Source: JALHNI01 sp965229305 (GTDB lineage: Bacteria > Acidobacteriota > Terriglobia > Bryobacterales > Bryobacteraceae). From it: 64,000 bases of DNA. The DNA lies in the NCBI GenBank assembly GCA_965229305.1, contig CBDDIZ010000033.1:124001-188000 (forward strand), read 5' to 3'. The position numbers and the translations under genes were made by a program. The number at the start of each line of letters is the position of its first letter. The first letter of the stretch is position 1. This document shows, in pieces, positions 9,134 through 18,082 of the stretch. The notes below the pieces were generated by a model. It searched no databases. It saw only the letters and a list, made by a program, of their open reading frames with translations, and was not told where the DNA came from.

Positions 9134-9807
9134 GGGTACACCAGCGGGTCCGTAAAGCCGGCTTCGGCGAAGCCTTTGCGGCGAAGGAGGCAGGAATCGC
9201 AGGCACCGCAGGGGCGGCCGTCGGGAGCGGGGTCGTAGCAACTGAGGGTGAGGGAGAAGTCGAGGCCGAGCGAGTGGCCGAGGGTGACGATTTCGGCTTT
9301 CGAGAGATGGATCAGCGGCGCGTGGATGGTGAGTTCAGCGCCTTCGACGCCGGCCTTGGTGGACAGGTTCGCCATGCGGGTGAAGGCGGCGATGAACTCG
9401 GGGCGGCAATCGGGATAGCCAGAGTAATCAAGGGCATTGACACCGATGAAAATGTCCTGAGCCTGGAGCGTTTCGGCCCAGGCGAGAGCAAACGATAGGA
9501 AGATCGTGTTGCGGGCGGGGACATAGGTGACGGGGATGCCGGCGTCCATCTCGGAGACGGAGCGATGCTTGGGGACGTCAATGGAGTCGGTGAGGGCGGA
9601 ACCGCCGAACTGGCGAAGGTCGAACTGGACGGTCCGGTGGACGGCGTGGAAGGCAGCGGCGACGCGAGCGGCGGCCTGGAGTTCACGACGATGGCGCTGG
9701 CCATAGTCGAACGAGAGGGCGTAGCATTCGTAGCCGTGGTGGTGAGCGTAGGCGAGGCAGGTGGAGGAATCGAGGCCTCCACTCAAGAGGCAGACGGCGC
9801 GCTTCAT
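9130..9807 (-). CDS. queC: 7-cyano-7-deazaguanine synthase QueC
   Basis: A 225-residue QueC, which converts 7-carboxy-7-deazaguanine to preQ0 with ATP and ammonia. The PP-loop ATP site is LLSGGLDSSTCLAYA at residues 7-21. FDYGQRHRREL and VPARNTIFLSFALAWAE are family landmarks, and four Cys near the C-terminus (SCYDPAPDGRPCGACDSC) form the zinc site. The full-length frame is intact, unlike queE downstream. Its ATG overlaps the stop of the upstream radical SAM gene (ATGA) and its stop overlaps the queE GTG, so all three are likely translationally coupled. Confidence 0.96.
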   Translation of the reverse strand: MKRAVCLLSGGLDSSTCLAYAHHHGYECYALSFDYGQRHRRELQAAARVAAAFHAVHRTVQFDLRQFGGSALTDSIDVPKHRSVSEMDAGIPVTYVPARNTIFLSFALAWAETLQAQDIFIGVNALDYSGYPDCRPEFIAAFTRMANLSTKAGVEGAELTIHAPLIHLSKAEIVTLGHSLGLDFSLTLSCYDPAPDGRPCGACDSCLLRRKGFAEAGFTDPLVYP

Positions 9808-10877
9808 TTGATTTGCACCAACTCATCCTTGGCGGGCGTGGAGGAGGCCGCGACCTGACGCTGGGGCGTGAGGAGGCGGCGCGGGAGTTTGGAGAAGTAG
9901 GTGAGGCGCTCCACCAAGGGGAGCAGCTTGCGGACGGTTTCGCCGTGGAAGATCAGGCTGCCGGCAACGAGCAAGGGATGCGGAATGGTGGTGCGGCAGC
10001 GCGAGCACATCTCGATCTGGCCGGCTTGGCCGGCGGCGTGTTGACGGCGAAGGTCCTGCATGCGCGGGCCATTGAAGATGGCGGGCATCGACTGTTGGCC
10101 GACGTTGCCGACGGGGGCGCCATCGAGCATGTAGCTTTGGCAGCAGGGGTAGACGTCGCCGTTGTGTTTGACGTACATGGCACCGCGCCAGAGGTAGTGG
10201 CAGGGATGCTTCCAGTCCTCGGGGGCGTGACCGGCGTCGGGCCGGAGCAGGTCGGTTTCGTCGGCCTTAATGCGGATGAGGTCGACGCCGGGGACGGCGC
10301 GCCAGAACTGCATGAACTCGTCGACTTCGGCTTCGTTTTTCTCCATGCGGATCATCTGGACGACGATCTGAAGCTTCGAACCCCGTTCGTGCTTCATGCG
10401 GCAAAGGCGGACGAAGTTGTCGCGGACTTTCTCAAAGCGGGCACCTTTGCGGTAATATTCGAAGCTCTCCTTGCGGGCGCCGTCCATGGAGAGGGTGATG
10501 TGTTTGAGGGGCGTATCGAGCAGGCGGGCGCAGGTCTTTTCGTCGAGGAAGGTTCCGTTGGAGGAAAGGAGCGTGGCGATGTTGTGGCGCTCGCAGTACT
10601 CGATGCGGTCGAAAATGGCGCGATCCAGGAAGGGTTCGCCGAGGCCGATGAGCATGACGTGTTCGGCGGAGCGCTGGGTTTCGTGAACGAGGCGGGTGAA
10701 GACATCGTCGGTCATGTCTTCTTTGGGCTGCTTGTGCGTTTCACGCGGACACATGGGGCAATAGAGATTGCACTTGGCCGTGGTTTCGACGATGTACTCG
10801 ACGGGCAAGGCGGAGCCGAGGTCGTGGCGGCCCAGCAGGTAGCCGGCGAGCAGCTTGGCCCGGTTCAGGATGCGCAT
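9804..10877 (-). CDS. Radical SAM/SPASM domain protein upstream of queC-queE
   Basis: A 357-residue radical SAM enzyme. The [4Fe-4S]/SAM motif is in TTAKCNLYCPMC (CxxxCxxC). GLGEPFLD follows, and a C-terminal SPASM-like Cys set (HPCHYLW, GDVYPCCQSY, CSRCRTT) probably binds auxiliary clusters. ATG 10877 (MRILNRAKLLAGYLLGRHDL) is preferred over an upstream in-frame ATG at 10919, which would place the start within 8 bases of the divergent photolyase gene. It is first in the operon with queC and queE by 4-base overlap. SPASM enzymes modify peptides or small molecules; the substrate here is unknown. Confidence 0.85.
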   Translation of the reverse strand: MRILNRAKLLAGYLLGRHDLGSALPVEYIVETTAKCNLYCPMCPRETHKQPKEDMTDDVFTRLVHETQRSAEHVMLIGLGEPFLDRAIFDRIEYCERHNIATLLSSNGTFLDEKTCARLLDTPLKHITLSMDGARKESFEYYRKGARFEKVRDNFVRLCRMKHERGSKLQIVVQMIRMEKNEAEVDEFMQFWRAVPGVDLIRIKADETDLLRPDAGHAPEDWKHPCHYLWRGAMYVKHNGDVYPCCQSYMLDGAPVGNVGQQSMPAIFNGPRMQDLRRQHAAGQAGQIEMCSRCRTTIPHPLLVAGSLIFHGETVRKLLPLVERLTYFSKLPRRLLTPQRQVAASSTPAKDELVQIK

Positions 10878-10926
10878 GCGTTCATTTAATTGTAGCGAGT
10901 TGGTCCCTGGGGGCATCAAGTGAACG

Positions 10927-12348
10927 ATGGAGTTGCGTGAGTTGGAAGAGCGGGTCCGGCGGCTGAACGAGCGGCCGATGCGCGCCGGTGCCGCCTATGT
11001 TTTGTACTGGGCGCAGATGAACCGGCGGACGAAGTACAACCATGCGCTGGCCTATGCGATCGAATTGGCGAATGCGCAGGACCTGCCGGTGCTGATCTAC
11101 GAGGGGCTGACGTGTACGTATCCGTCGGCGAATGACCGGCTGCATACCTTCATCCTGGAAGGTGTGCCGGATATGGCAGCGGGGGCCCGGGAACTGGGCG
11201 CGGGGTATGTCTTCTATCCGCGGCGGCGGCGCAGCGATCGCAACGATGTGCTGTATGAGTTGGCGAAGCAGGCCGCGTGCGTGGTGACCGATGATTATCC
11301 GACGTTCATCGCGCGACAGCACAACGCGAGCGTGCCGACGAAGCTGGACGTGCCGTACTTCGTGGTGGATTCCAGTTGCATTGTGCCGATGAACCGGATG
11401 GAGAAGCGAGAGTACGCCGCGTACACGATCCGGCCGAAGCTGCACCGGTTGCTGGGCCAGTATCTGCGTCCGTGGCAGATGCCGAAGCCGAAGCGGAAAT
11501 GGACGCTGAAGGCGGGGCAGGACGTACACGTGGAGGTGACGCGCGAGTCGATTGCGGAGCTGGTGGCCAGTTGCGAGATCGACCATACGGTGGCGCCGTC
11601 GTTGACGTTTCCGGGTGGCCCGGCGGCGGCGGACCGGCATCTCGAGCACTTCCTCACGCAGAATCTGAAGCGCTACGGCGAGGAGCGCAATCAGCCCGCA
11701 GCGCACGCCACCAGCAACATGAGCCCGTACCTGCACTTCGGGCAGATCAGTGCGCTGGAAGTGGCATTGCGGGCGCGGGATAGCGCGCTCGAGCAGGAGA
11801 TTGGCGCCGACGAATATCTGGAAGAGCTGATCGTGCGGCGGGAGTTGGCCTTCAACTTTACGCGCTTTGTGGACCAGCCGGACACGCTGGCGAACCTGCC
11901 GGATTGGGTGCAAGGGACGCTCGAGAAACATCGGCGCGATGAGCGGGATCCGATTTATACGCGGGAAGAGTTCGAAGAGGCCGAGACCCACGATCCGATC
12001 TGGAATGCGACGCAGCGGGAGATGCGGCTGCGGGGTAAGATCCACGGCTACTACCGCATGTACTGGGGCAAGAAGATTATTGAGTGGTCGCCAAGCTACG
12101 AAGAGGCTTTACGGACGATGGTGGAAATTCACGATCGTTACGCGCTCGACGGGCGCGACCCGCTGACCTATACGAACATCTTGTGGTGCTTCGGTTTACA
12201 CGATCGGCCATGGACCGAGCGACCGGTGTTTGGCACGATCCGGTGGATGTCCTACGACGGCATGCGCCGCAAGACGAATGCGGATGGTTACATCAAGGAA
12301 ATCCTGATGCTGGAACGGACAAGCAAGGACCCGTTTCGCTTACAATAG
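10927..12348 (+). CDS. Deoxyribodipyrimidine photolyase, class II
   Basis: A 473-residue flavoprotein that repairs cyclobutane pyrimidine dimers with blue light. The N-terminal Rossmann-like photolyase domain contains VLYWAQMNRRTKYNHALAYA, characteristic of class II enzymes. The C-terminal FAD domain shows SNMSPYLHFGQISALEVAL, EELIVRRELAFNF, KIHGYYRMYWGKKIIEW and LTYTNILWCFGLHDR, all class II landmarks. It is the first gene of a forward run (TIGR01777 epimerase, CPBP protease, mtnA). It is divergent from the radical SAM/queC operon, so promoters must sit close to or inside the start regions. Confidence 0.95.
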   Translation: MELRELEERVRRLNERPMRAGAAYVLYWAQMNRRTKYNHALAYAIELANAQDLPVLIYEGLTCTYPSANDRLHTFILEGVPDMAAGARELGAGYVFYPRRRRSDRNDVLYELAKQAACVVTDDYPTFIARQHNASVPTKLDVPYFVVDSSCIVPMNRMEKREYAAYTIRPKLHRLLGQYLRPWQMPKPKRKWTLKAGQDVHVEVTRESIAELVASCEIDHTVAPSLTFPGGPAAADRHLEHFLTQNLKRYGEERNQPAAHATSNMSPYLHFGQISALEVALRARDSALEQEIGADEYLEELIVRRELAFNFTRFVDQPDTLANLPDWVQGTLEKHRRDERDPIYTREEFEEAETHDPIWNATQREMRLRGKIHGYYRMYWGKKIIEWSPSYEEALRTMVEIHDRYALDGRDPLTYTNILWCFGLHDRPWTERPVFGTIRWMSYDGMRRKTNADGYIKEILMLERTSKDPFRLQ

Positions 12349-12357
12349 CCAGAACCG

Positions 12358-13263
12358 ATGCGGATCGTCGTTACTGGCGCGACTGGCTTCATTGGCCAAA
12401 GCCTGGTGCGGCGTTTGGCCAGCGAAGGTCATGACGTACACATTCTGATCCGGAAGCCGCGAACCGGACTGCCGCCGCAGATTTCTTATTCGATTTGGGA
12501 CGCGGAGCAGAACGACCCGCCGGTGTCGGCCCTGGAAGGGGCCGAAGCCGTGATTCATTTGGCCGGGGAGCCGATTGGTCAACGGTGGACCGAAGGGACG
12601 AAGCGCAGAATTCGGTCCAGCCGCGTGGGCGGGACGCAACGGCTGGTGTCGGCGATGTCGCAGATGAGCCGGTTTCCGCGCGTGTTGATTGCGGGGTCGG
12701 CGGTGGGCTATTACGGGTCGCGTGGCGATGAGGTGCTGACCGAGGCCTCAAAGGTAGGGACGGGGTTCCTGGCGGATGTCTGCGAGGAATGGGAAGCGGC
12801 GGCGAATCTGGCGCTGGCGCTGAACATGCGAGTGGTGCGGTTGCGAACATCGATGGTGCTGGATCGCGAAGGTGGGGCGCTGGCGCGCATGTTACCGGCG
12901 TTTCGGGCCGGCGTGGGCGGGCGGCTCGGATCGGGCGAGCAGTGGGTGTCCTGGATTCATTTGCAGGATCTGGTGTCGCTGATTCAGTTTGCGCTGGCGA
13001 ACGAGTCGTTGAACGGAGCGGTGAATGCGTCGGCGCCGGGGCCGGTGCGGAACACGGAGTTTACGCAGACTTTGGCGCAGGAATTACGCCGGCCGGCGAT
13101 CTTCCCGGCCCCGATGTTTCTGCTGCGGCTGTTGTTCGGGGAGATGCCGGGAGCGGTGCTGGAGGCGAGCCAGCGAGCGATGCCGGTGGCGGCGGAAAAG
13201 GCGGGCTTCGATTTTCGATTTACAGAGCTGGGTCCCGCGCTGCGCGATCTGCTGCGATCATAG
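12358..13263 (+). CDS. TIGR01777 family NAD-dependent epimerase/SDR protein (YfcH-like)
   Basis: A 301-residue extended short-chain dehydrogenase of the TIGR01777/SDR39U1 group. The N-terminal nucleotide-binding loop is VTGATGFIGQSLVRRLASEGH. AVIHLAGEPIGQRWTEGTKRRI and a downstream GSAVGYYGSRGDEVLTE with the catalytic Tyr are diagnostic of the family. A DUF1731-type C-terminal segment begins around residue 245 (ELRRPAIFPAPMFLLRLLFG). Substrate is not known for this family. It begins 9 bases after the photolyase stop, probably the same transcript. Confidence 0.92.
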   Translation: MRIVVTGATGFIGQSLVRRLASEGHDVHILIRKPRTGLPPQISYSIWDAEQNDPPVSALEGAEAVIHLAGEPIGQRWTEGTKRRIRSSRVGGTQRLVSAMSQMSRFPRVLIAGSAVGYYGSRGDEVLTEASKVGTGFLADVCEEWEAAANLALALNMRVVRLRTSMVLDREGGALARMLPAFRAGVGGRLGSGEQWVSWIHLQDLVSLIQFALANESLNGAVNASAPGPVRNTEFTQTLAQELRRPAIFPAPMFLLRLLFGEMPGAVLEASQRAMPVAAEKAGFDFRFTELGPALRDLLRS

Positions 13264-13268
13264 GTAAA

Positions 13269-13955
13269 GTGAGCCGTTCGCCTGCGCCGTTTTGGACCTG
13301 GAGGGAAGTTGCCCTCTTTCTTGGCGCATACCTACCCGCCTTCGCCTTGGCCGGCCTAATTTTTCGTTCCCTGCCCTGGAAAGTACCCGGCTTGGCAGCG
13401 CAGAGCCTGGTGCCACTGCTGATCGGCTATTGCCTCTGGTTCCTGGGCCTGTTTGCGATTCTCCGCGTGACGGGCGAGGGAAGCTTGCGGGATAGCCTGG
13501 CATGGCGCCTGCCGAAGACGGGGATCGGTTTGAGCCTGTTCGGTGGTCCGGTGCTGGCGATCGTGGTGACGGTATTCGGGGTGCTGATGAAGACGCCGGA
13601 GGTGGAGAACCAGATCCGGACTTGGCTGTCGGCAGACCGGACGTCCTTGATCCTGACCGCGGTGTTTGCGACGATGCTGGCGCCGCTCTTTGAAGAGGTC
13701 GCCTTTCGCGGGTTCCTGCAGCCGCTGTTTGTGCGGGCGGCGGGAGCTTTTCTGGGAATTGTGGGGACGGCGCTCCCTTTTGCGCTGATCCATGGCCCGC
13801 AGGTGCATTGGAGTTGGCAGCATCTGCTGCTGCTGACTTTGGCGGGCAGCGTGTTTGGATGGATTCGCTATCGCACGGCATCGACTGTCGCGTCGACCAT
13901 CATGCACAGCACCTATAACCTAACCCAGCTCGTGGGGTTTCTGGCGAGCAGATAA
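13269..13955 (+). CDS. CPBP family intramembrane metalloprotease
   Basis: A 228-residue multispanning protein of the CPBP/CAAX-protease (ABI) family. The active-site motif EEVAFRGFLQP (EExxxR) is at about residues 141-151. It is followed by FALIHG with a metal-ligand His and a final HSTYNL (HxxxN). About six hydrophobic helices are visible. The start is GTG 13269, five bases after the preceding stop; the open frame extends further upstream, but that part is antisense-like shadow over the previous gene. Members process membrane proteins or act in stress responses; the substrate here is unknown. Confidence 0.88.
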   Translation: MSRSPAPFWTWREVALFLGAYLPAFALAGLIFRSLPWKVPGLAAQSLVPLLIGYCLWFLGLFAILRVTGEGSLRDSLAWRLPKTGIGLSLFGGPVLAIVVTVFGVLMKTPEVENQIRTWLSADRTSLILTAVFATMLAPLFEEVAFRGFLQPLFVRAAGAFLGIVGTALPFALIHGPQVHWSWQHLLLLTLAGSVFGWIRYRTASTVASTIMHSTYNLTQLVGFLASR

Positions 13956-13965
13956 GAGAGCAGCT

Positions 13966-15003
13966 TTGGTAAAGACGTTGGAATGGACGCCCGAAGGCGT
14001 CGTAATGATTGATCAGACGCGGTTGCCGCGGACGGTGGAGTTTGTGACTTGCCGCACGTATCAGGACGTGGCGACGGCGATCAAGGACATGATCATTCGC
14101 GGCGCGCCGGCGATCGGCGTGGCGGCGGCGATGGGCGTGGCCCTGGGAGCGCTGGCGGCGCCCGATGAGGGCTTCGACGCGGAGTTTGAGAAGATCTGTG
14201 CGACGCTAGGCGCGACGCGGCCGACGGCGGTGAACCTGTTCTGGGGCATCGAGCGGATGAAGCGCGTCCGCGCGAGTGTGGCGGGGCAGGCATTGAGCGA
14301 CGTGCGGGCACGGTTGGTGCAAGAAGCGCTGACGGTGTATGCGGAGGACATCGCGATCAACGAGGCGATCGGGGCCAACGGTGGTCCGCTGGTGCCGGAT
14401 GGCAAGTCGGTGTTGACGCATTGCAATGCCGGCGCGCTGGCGACGGCCGGCTATGGCACGGCGCTCGGCGTGATCCGCGCCGCGCATGCGAGCGGCAAAA
14501 AGATCGACGTCTATGCCGACGAGACGCGGCCGTTTCTGCAAGGTGCGCGGCTGACGGCCTGGGAACTGCAGCAGGACAATATTCCGACGAAGGTGATCAC
14601 GGACAACATGGCCGGCCATTTCCTGAAAGATGGGCGAATCGGTTGCGTGGTGGTGGGCGCGGATCGTATCGCCGGGAACGGCGACGTGGCGAACAAGATC
14701 GGGACCTATTCGGTGGCGGTGCTGGCGAAGGAGAACGGCGTGCCGTTCTATGTGGCGGCGCCGATCTCGACGCTCGATCTGACGCTGACGTCCGGGACGC
14801 AGATCCCCATTGAGCAGCGACCGTCGCTGGAGGTGACCCACGTGTTCGGTGTGCCGGTGGCACCCGAGGGCATGGAGGTGGAGAACCCCGCGTTCGACGT
14901 GACGCCGGCGAAGTATGTGACGGCGATCATCACCGAGCGCGGTGTGGCGTATCCGCCGTTCACCGAGTCGCTGGCGAAGCTCGCGGCGAAGGAGTCGGCT
15001 TAG
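13966..15003 (+). CDS. mtnA: S-methyl-5-thioribose-1-phosphate isomerase MtnA
   Basis: A 345-residue enzyme that converts methylthioribose-1-phosphate to methylthioribulose-1-phosphate in the methionine salvage pathway. IIRGAPAIGVAAAMG, LTHCNAGALAT with catalytic Cys153, and GADRIAGNGDVANKIGTYS with the catalytic Asp are all present, as is the terminal MEVENPAFDVTPAKYVTAIITE. The start appears to be TTG at 13966, preceded by AGAGAGCAG. No other methionine-salvage gene is adjacent, so some of the pathway is elsewhere. Its stop overlaps the stop of the convergent GGDEF gene. Confidence 0.95.
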   Translation: MVKTLEWTPEGVVMIDQTRLPRTVEFVTCRTYQDVATAIKDMIIRGAPAIGVAAAMGVALGALAAPDEGFDAEFEKICATLGATRPTAVNLFWGIERMKRVRASVAGQALSDVRARLVQEALTVYAEDIAINEAIGANGGPLVPDGKSVLTHCNAGALATAGYGTALGVIRAAHASGKKIDVYADETRPFLQGARLTAWELQQDNIPTKVITDNMAGHFLKDGRIGCVVVGADRIAGNGDVANKIGTYSVAVLAKENGVPFYVAAPISTLDLTLTSGTQIPIEQRPSLEVTHVFGVPVAPEGMEVENPAFDVTPAKYVTAIITERGVAYPPFTESLAKLAAKESA

Positions 15004-16703
15004 CCGACTTTCTTCAGCCGCGTCTTTTCCATCGAGATCGTACGGCGGTTCTGGCGAGTTTCGCGCATGCGTTCGCTGGCCGCCTCGACGGCGTCGGCGA
15101 AGGTCTCGCCGTTCGCTTCGGTGGCACCCCAGCTGAACATCACCGAGAAGTTGCCGAGTGAGCGCAACTGGAAGTCCCAGAGGCGTTCGGAAAGGGCGTT
15201 CAAGCGGCGCTGGGCGACGGAGCCGTTTTCGTCGGCGAAGACGAGGATGAATTCGTCGTCCGAAGCGCGGCAGCCGAAGAATTCGCTGCCGTTGGGCGCC
15301 GTGATGAGCGACTTGACGAGTTGGCTGACCGACTTGACCAGCTCTTCGGCAGCCGGGCGGCCGGAGGTGTCCTGCAAACGGGCGTAGTCGTTAATGCCGA
15401 TGGAGACCACCAGGCCGGTGAAGAGCGCGGTGTCGCGCTTCAGGAAGTCGAGCGTGGCGCGATCGTTCATGCCGCTGGGCAAGGCGAGCGGAGCCGCGGG
15501 GGCCGGTTCGACGGGAGCGACAGCCAACGGCTCGGGTTCAGGCTCCGGTTCGGCGGTGGGCTCGGCGTGAACGGCAGCCATGAGGCTGTCGAAAGATTCA
15601 AGAGGCGCGGGCTCCGGCACGTCGCCGACTTCGGCGGGCGTGAGGAAATCGGCCGGCGGGGGCACGGAGAGTTCTTCTTGCACGGGTTCTTCCAGGTGGG
15701 CGACCGGTTCAGGCTGTTCCTCAAGCGGCGCGGGCTGCTCTTCGAACTGGGGTTCGGAAGCGGGAACAGCGGCTTCGCTGCTCAGCACGCGGATCCGAAC
15801 GACGGGCTCTTCTTCGACCGGACCGGCTTCGGGCATCGGTTCGTCGAGGCGAGTCTGGAACTCTTCCTGGGCGGCCCGGGCGATCGTCGAGGGCGATTCA
15901 AACAGGCTGCGGAGTGACTCGTGGATAGGTTCTTCAGCGACAGCCGGCTCAGCTTCAACCTCGGGGGCGACGTCGGCTTGAGCCTGGACGGCGGCGACCG
16001 TCTCCTGATGCCAGGTAGCACGGTGCCAGTCAGGTTCGTGGGACATGGGTTGTTCCACCACCGGCTGCGTCGCCACGGGCTCGTCGGCGACGGCTTCGGC
16101 CACCGGGGCTTCTTCGGCCCGGGGAAACTCTTCGCCAAAGACATCGGCGCTGGCGAGTTCAGCATGCACGGGCTCGGAGACTTCGGGAAGGGCTTCCTCA
16201 GCGGCCGGCGTGGGCTCGAAATGCAGGTCCGCAACAGGTACTTCGGCGACCGGCTCGTCTGCCACGGCAACGTCAGCGACGAGAGCCACGGGCTCTTCCA
16301 CCACGGGCACTTCGGCGACGGGTTGCGGCACTTCGACGGGAATTGGCACTTCAAAAGGGGCCGGGGTCTCGGTCGCCGAGGGGCGGGTGAGATAGACCGG
16401 GCCGGTGGAATAGGCAGGCGCTTCGTAGGCCGTGTGAGGAGCCACCGCCGCGCGGACCACCAGTTCGAGATTCCGACCGACTTGAGCGATGGCATTCGCC
16501 ACCGCCGCCGATTCCATATGGGCCTGCGGCAGGCGGGCGCGCTCCTCCTGACGAACCGTCATTTCGAGGACTTGTTCCCGAAGACGTTCGTTCTTTCCCT
16601 TCAGATAGTCGACCAAGAAGGCGACGAGCGTGCATCCTAGCGCCACAACGACGCCGAGGAACATCACGAAGATTTGTGTGTCAAGCCCGGTTACGAGATC
16701 CAT
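15000..16703 (-). CDS. Membrane-anchored protein with acidic Pro/Ala/Glu-rich linker and degenerate GGDEF domain
   Basis: A 567-residue protein. One N-terminal membrane helix (residues ~9-33) is followed by a short coiled segment. Then comes about 300 residues of very low complexity rich in Val, Pro, Glu and Ala (~100-405), and a C-terminal GGDEF-like domain (~405-560). The signature site reads CRASDDEFILVF, so the two glycines of GGDEF are replaced by Ser-Asp and catalytic diguanylate cyclase activity is doubtful. It could instead sense c-di-GMP or GTP, or serve as a scaffold. The linker has diagnostic in-frame repetition rather than folded-domain composition. Its stop overlaps the mtnA stop. 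Confidence 0.8.
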   Translation of the reverse strand: MDLVTGLDTQIFVMFLGVVVALGCTLVAFLVDYLKGKNERLREQVLEMTVRQEERARLPQAHMESAAVANAIAQVGRNLELVVRAAVAPHTAYEAPAYSTGPVYLTRPSATETPAPFEVPIPVEVPQPVAEVPVVEEPVALVADVAVADEPVAEVPVADLHFEPTPAAEEALPEVSEPVHAELASADVFGEEFPRAEEAPVAEAVADEPVATQPVVEQPMSHEPDWHRATWHQETVAAVQAQADVAPEVEAEPAVAEEPIHESLRSLFESPSTIARAAQEEFQTRLDEPMPEAGPVEEEPVVRIRVLSSEAAVPASEPQFEEQPAPLEEQPEPVAHLEEPVQEELSVPPPADFLTPAEVGDVPEPAPLESFDSLMAAVHAEPTAEPEPEPEPLAVAPVEPAPAAPLALPSGMNDRATLDFLKRDTALFTGLVVSIGINDYARLQDTSGRPAAEELVKSVSQLVKSLITAPNGSEFFGCRASDDEFILVFADENGSVAQRRLNALSERLWDFQLRSLGNFSVMFSWGATEANGETFADAVEAASERMRETRQNRRTISMEKTRLKKVG

Positions 16704-16949
16704 ACCAGTACCTGGAGTGTATCGGCGGAGTTCTAGGAGACAAATAGATCGGCCGGTTCAATAATTCAGTAGTACCCATCCAATGGGCGAGGTACGGGAG
16801 TCCCGTTGACGAGGGAGTAAGAATCTGCAGGGAGAGGGGTATCTCTCGATAAACGCTTATTTTCTCGTCGTTTATGGAAGGACGGGGCGAGCCGTGCCGG
16901 CCGACTCCCAGCGGCGGAGTTTTGACTAGAGGGTACGAAAGTTTACTAA

Positions 16950-17594
16950 TTAACGTCCCGCAAGAAAGGGGTTGGTGCGGGCTTCGTGATCGATGGTGGA
17001 GGGGCCGCCGTGGCCGGGAAAGACCTCGGTAGAGGGCGGGAGGGTGAGGAGTTGCGACTCGATGGAGGCAATGAGTTGCTCATAGTCGCCGCCGGGGAGA
17101 TCGGTGCGGCCGATGGACCCGCGAAAGAGGGTATCGCCGGCGATGACTTTGTTTTCTTCAGGGAGGTAGAGGCTGACGCTGCCGGGGGAGTGGCCCGGCG
17201 TGAAGAGGACGTGCATTTCGCGTCCGAGGCAATCGAGGACTTCGCCGGTGACGAAGGGACGGTCAATGGTGAAGGGCTCGGGGGAGGGCATGCCGGTCCA
17301 CTGGGCTTGCTGGGGGAGGAGGTCGTAGGTGGGTTGGTCGGCGGGGTGGAGCGAGACAGGAATCTGGAATTGGCGCTGGAGACCGGCCACGGCGCCGACG
17401 TGGTCGATGTGGGCGTGTGTAAGGAGGATCTGCTCGGGGACCAGGCCGAGGGTCTCCAGGAGGGTCAGCAGCCGAGGGAGTTCGGCGCCGGGATCGATGA
17501 TGACGGCGCGACCGTCACGGCTCAGAATCGAGCAGTTGCACTGAAAAGGACCCAGAGGAAAATAATCGTGCCGAAGAGAAGCGCCGGAAGGCAT
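16950..17594 (-). CDS. MBL-fold metallohydrolase (glyoxalase II-like)
   Basis: A 214-residue metallo-beta-lactamase-fold hydrolase. The binuclear metal motif LLTHAHIDHVG (HxHxDH) is at residues ~57-67. FTPGHSPGSVSLYL supplies the next His, GDTLFRGSIGRTD the bridging Asp, and FPGHGGPSTID the last His. Size and motif spacing match the YcbL/glyoxalase II-like group, which hydrolyses thioesters such as S-lactoylglutathione. The true substrate cannot be told from sequence. Divergent from the small membrane protein gene, whose start is only 24 bases away. Confidence 0.92.
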   Translation of the reverse strand: MPSGASLRHDYFPLGPFQCNCSILSRDGRAVIIDPGAELPRLLTLLETLGLVPEQILLTHAHIDHVGAVAGLQRQFQIPVSLHPADQPTYDLLPQQAQWTGMPSPEPFTIDRPFVTGEVLDCLGREMHVLFTPGHSPGSVSLYLPEENKVIAGDTLFRGSIGRTDLPGGDYEQLIASIESQLLTLPPSTEVFPGHGGPSTIDHEARTNPFLAGR

Positions 17595-17618
17595 TCTTCA
17601 GTGTAAAACTGAAGGGAC

Positions 17619-18005
17619 ATGTCATTACCGGCGTCCCTCATTCTCGGAATCCATATCGCGATGGCCATGCTGATCGCGGGAGGTGGTCTGGCGGCTCTGT
17701 TCAGCGGAGGCGCGACGATTTCGGTGCTGCCGCGCAAAACGGCGATGATCGGGATCGCCCTGCTGCTGGTGACTGGGGCGAATAATTTCATCGCGCGGAT
17801 GGGAACGGGCGTGCCAAAGGGTTATCACATGTGGTTCGGCATCAAGTTCCTGCTGGCGCTGCACATTCTTTCGATGGTGGTGATTGTGTCCGGGCCGAAG
17901 CATACGCCGGAGAAGCGGGCGCGGCTGTTGAAGGGCGTGGGCGCTTCAGCGATCGCGGTGGTGCTGATCTCGGTGTACCTGGGTTATCTGGCGGCCAGCC
18001 ACTAA
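17619..18005 (+). CDS. Small four-helix integral membrane protein, unknown function
   Basis: A 128-residue protein with four predicted membrane helices, at about residues 6-30, 39-56, 72-91 and 106-125. Conserved-looking histidines and a Trp sit near the membrane faces (GIHIAMAMLIAGGG, YHMWFGIKFLLALHILSM). This layout recalls the small four-helix heme-copper or CopD-like proteins, but no diagnostic motif supports a name. It is followed by a strong bidirectional terminator shared with the glutathione peroxidase gene. Confidence 0.75.
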   Translation: MSLPASLILGIHIAMAMLIAGGGLAALFSGGATISVLPRKTAMIGIALLLVTGANNFIARMGTGVPKGYHMWFGIKFLLALHILSMVVIVSGPKHTPEKRARLLKGVGASAIAVVLISVYLGYLAASH

Positions 18006-18029
18006 GGCCGAATAAGGCGCGAGAAAGAG

Positions 18030-18065
18030 AAAAGGCCCGGTGACTGCGTACAGTCTCGGGCCTTT
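18030..18065. terminator. Bidirectional intrinsic terminator
   Basis: Inverted repeat AAAAGGCCCG / CGGGCCTTT around a 17-base loop. It lies between two convergent genes (small membrane protein on +, glutathione peroxidase on -). The A- and T-tracts on either side let it work in both directions. Confidence 0.85.
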
Positions 18066-18082
18066 GGATTTGAGCTAGCAGG

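Noticed and set aside
12789..13268. Upstream extension of the CPBP protease frame
   Set aside because: It lies wholly within the TIGR01777 gene in another frame; the GTG at 13269 and the first membrane helix fit better.
16704..16949. Possible c-di-GMP riboswitch ahead of the degenerate GGDEF gene
   Set aside because: Short dyads (ACGGGA-G-TCCCGT, ATAAACG/CGTTTAT) exist, but no GEMM core sequence was seen.
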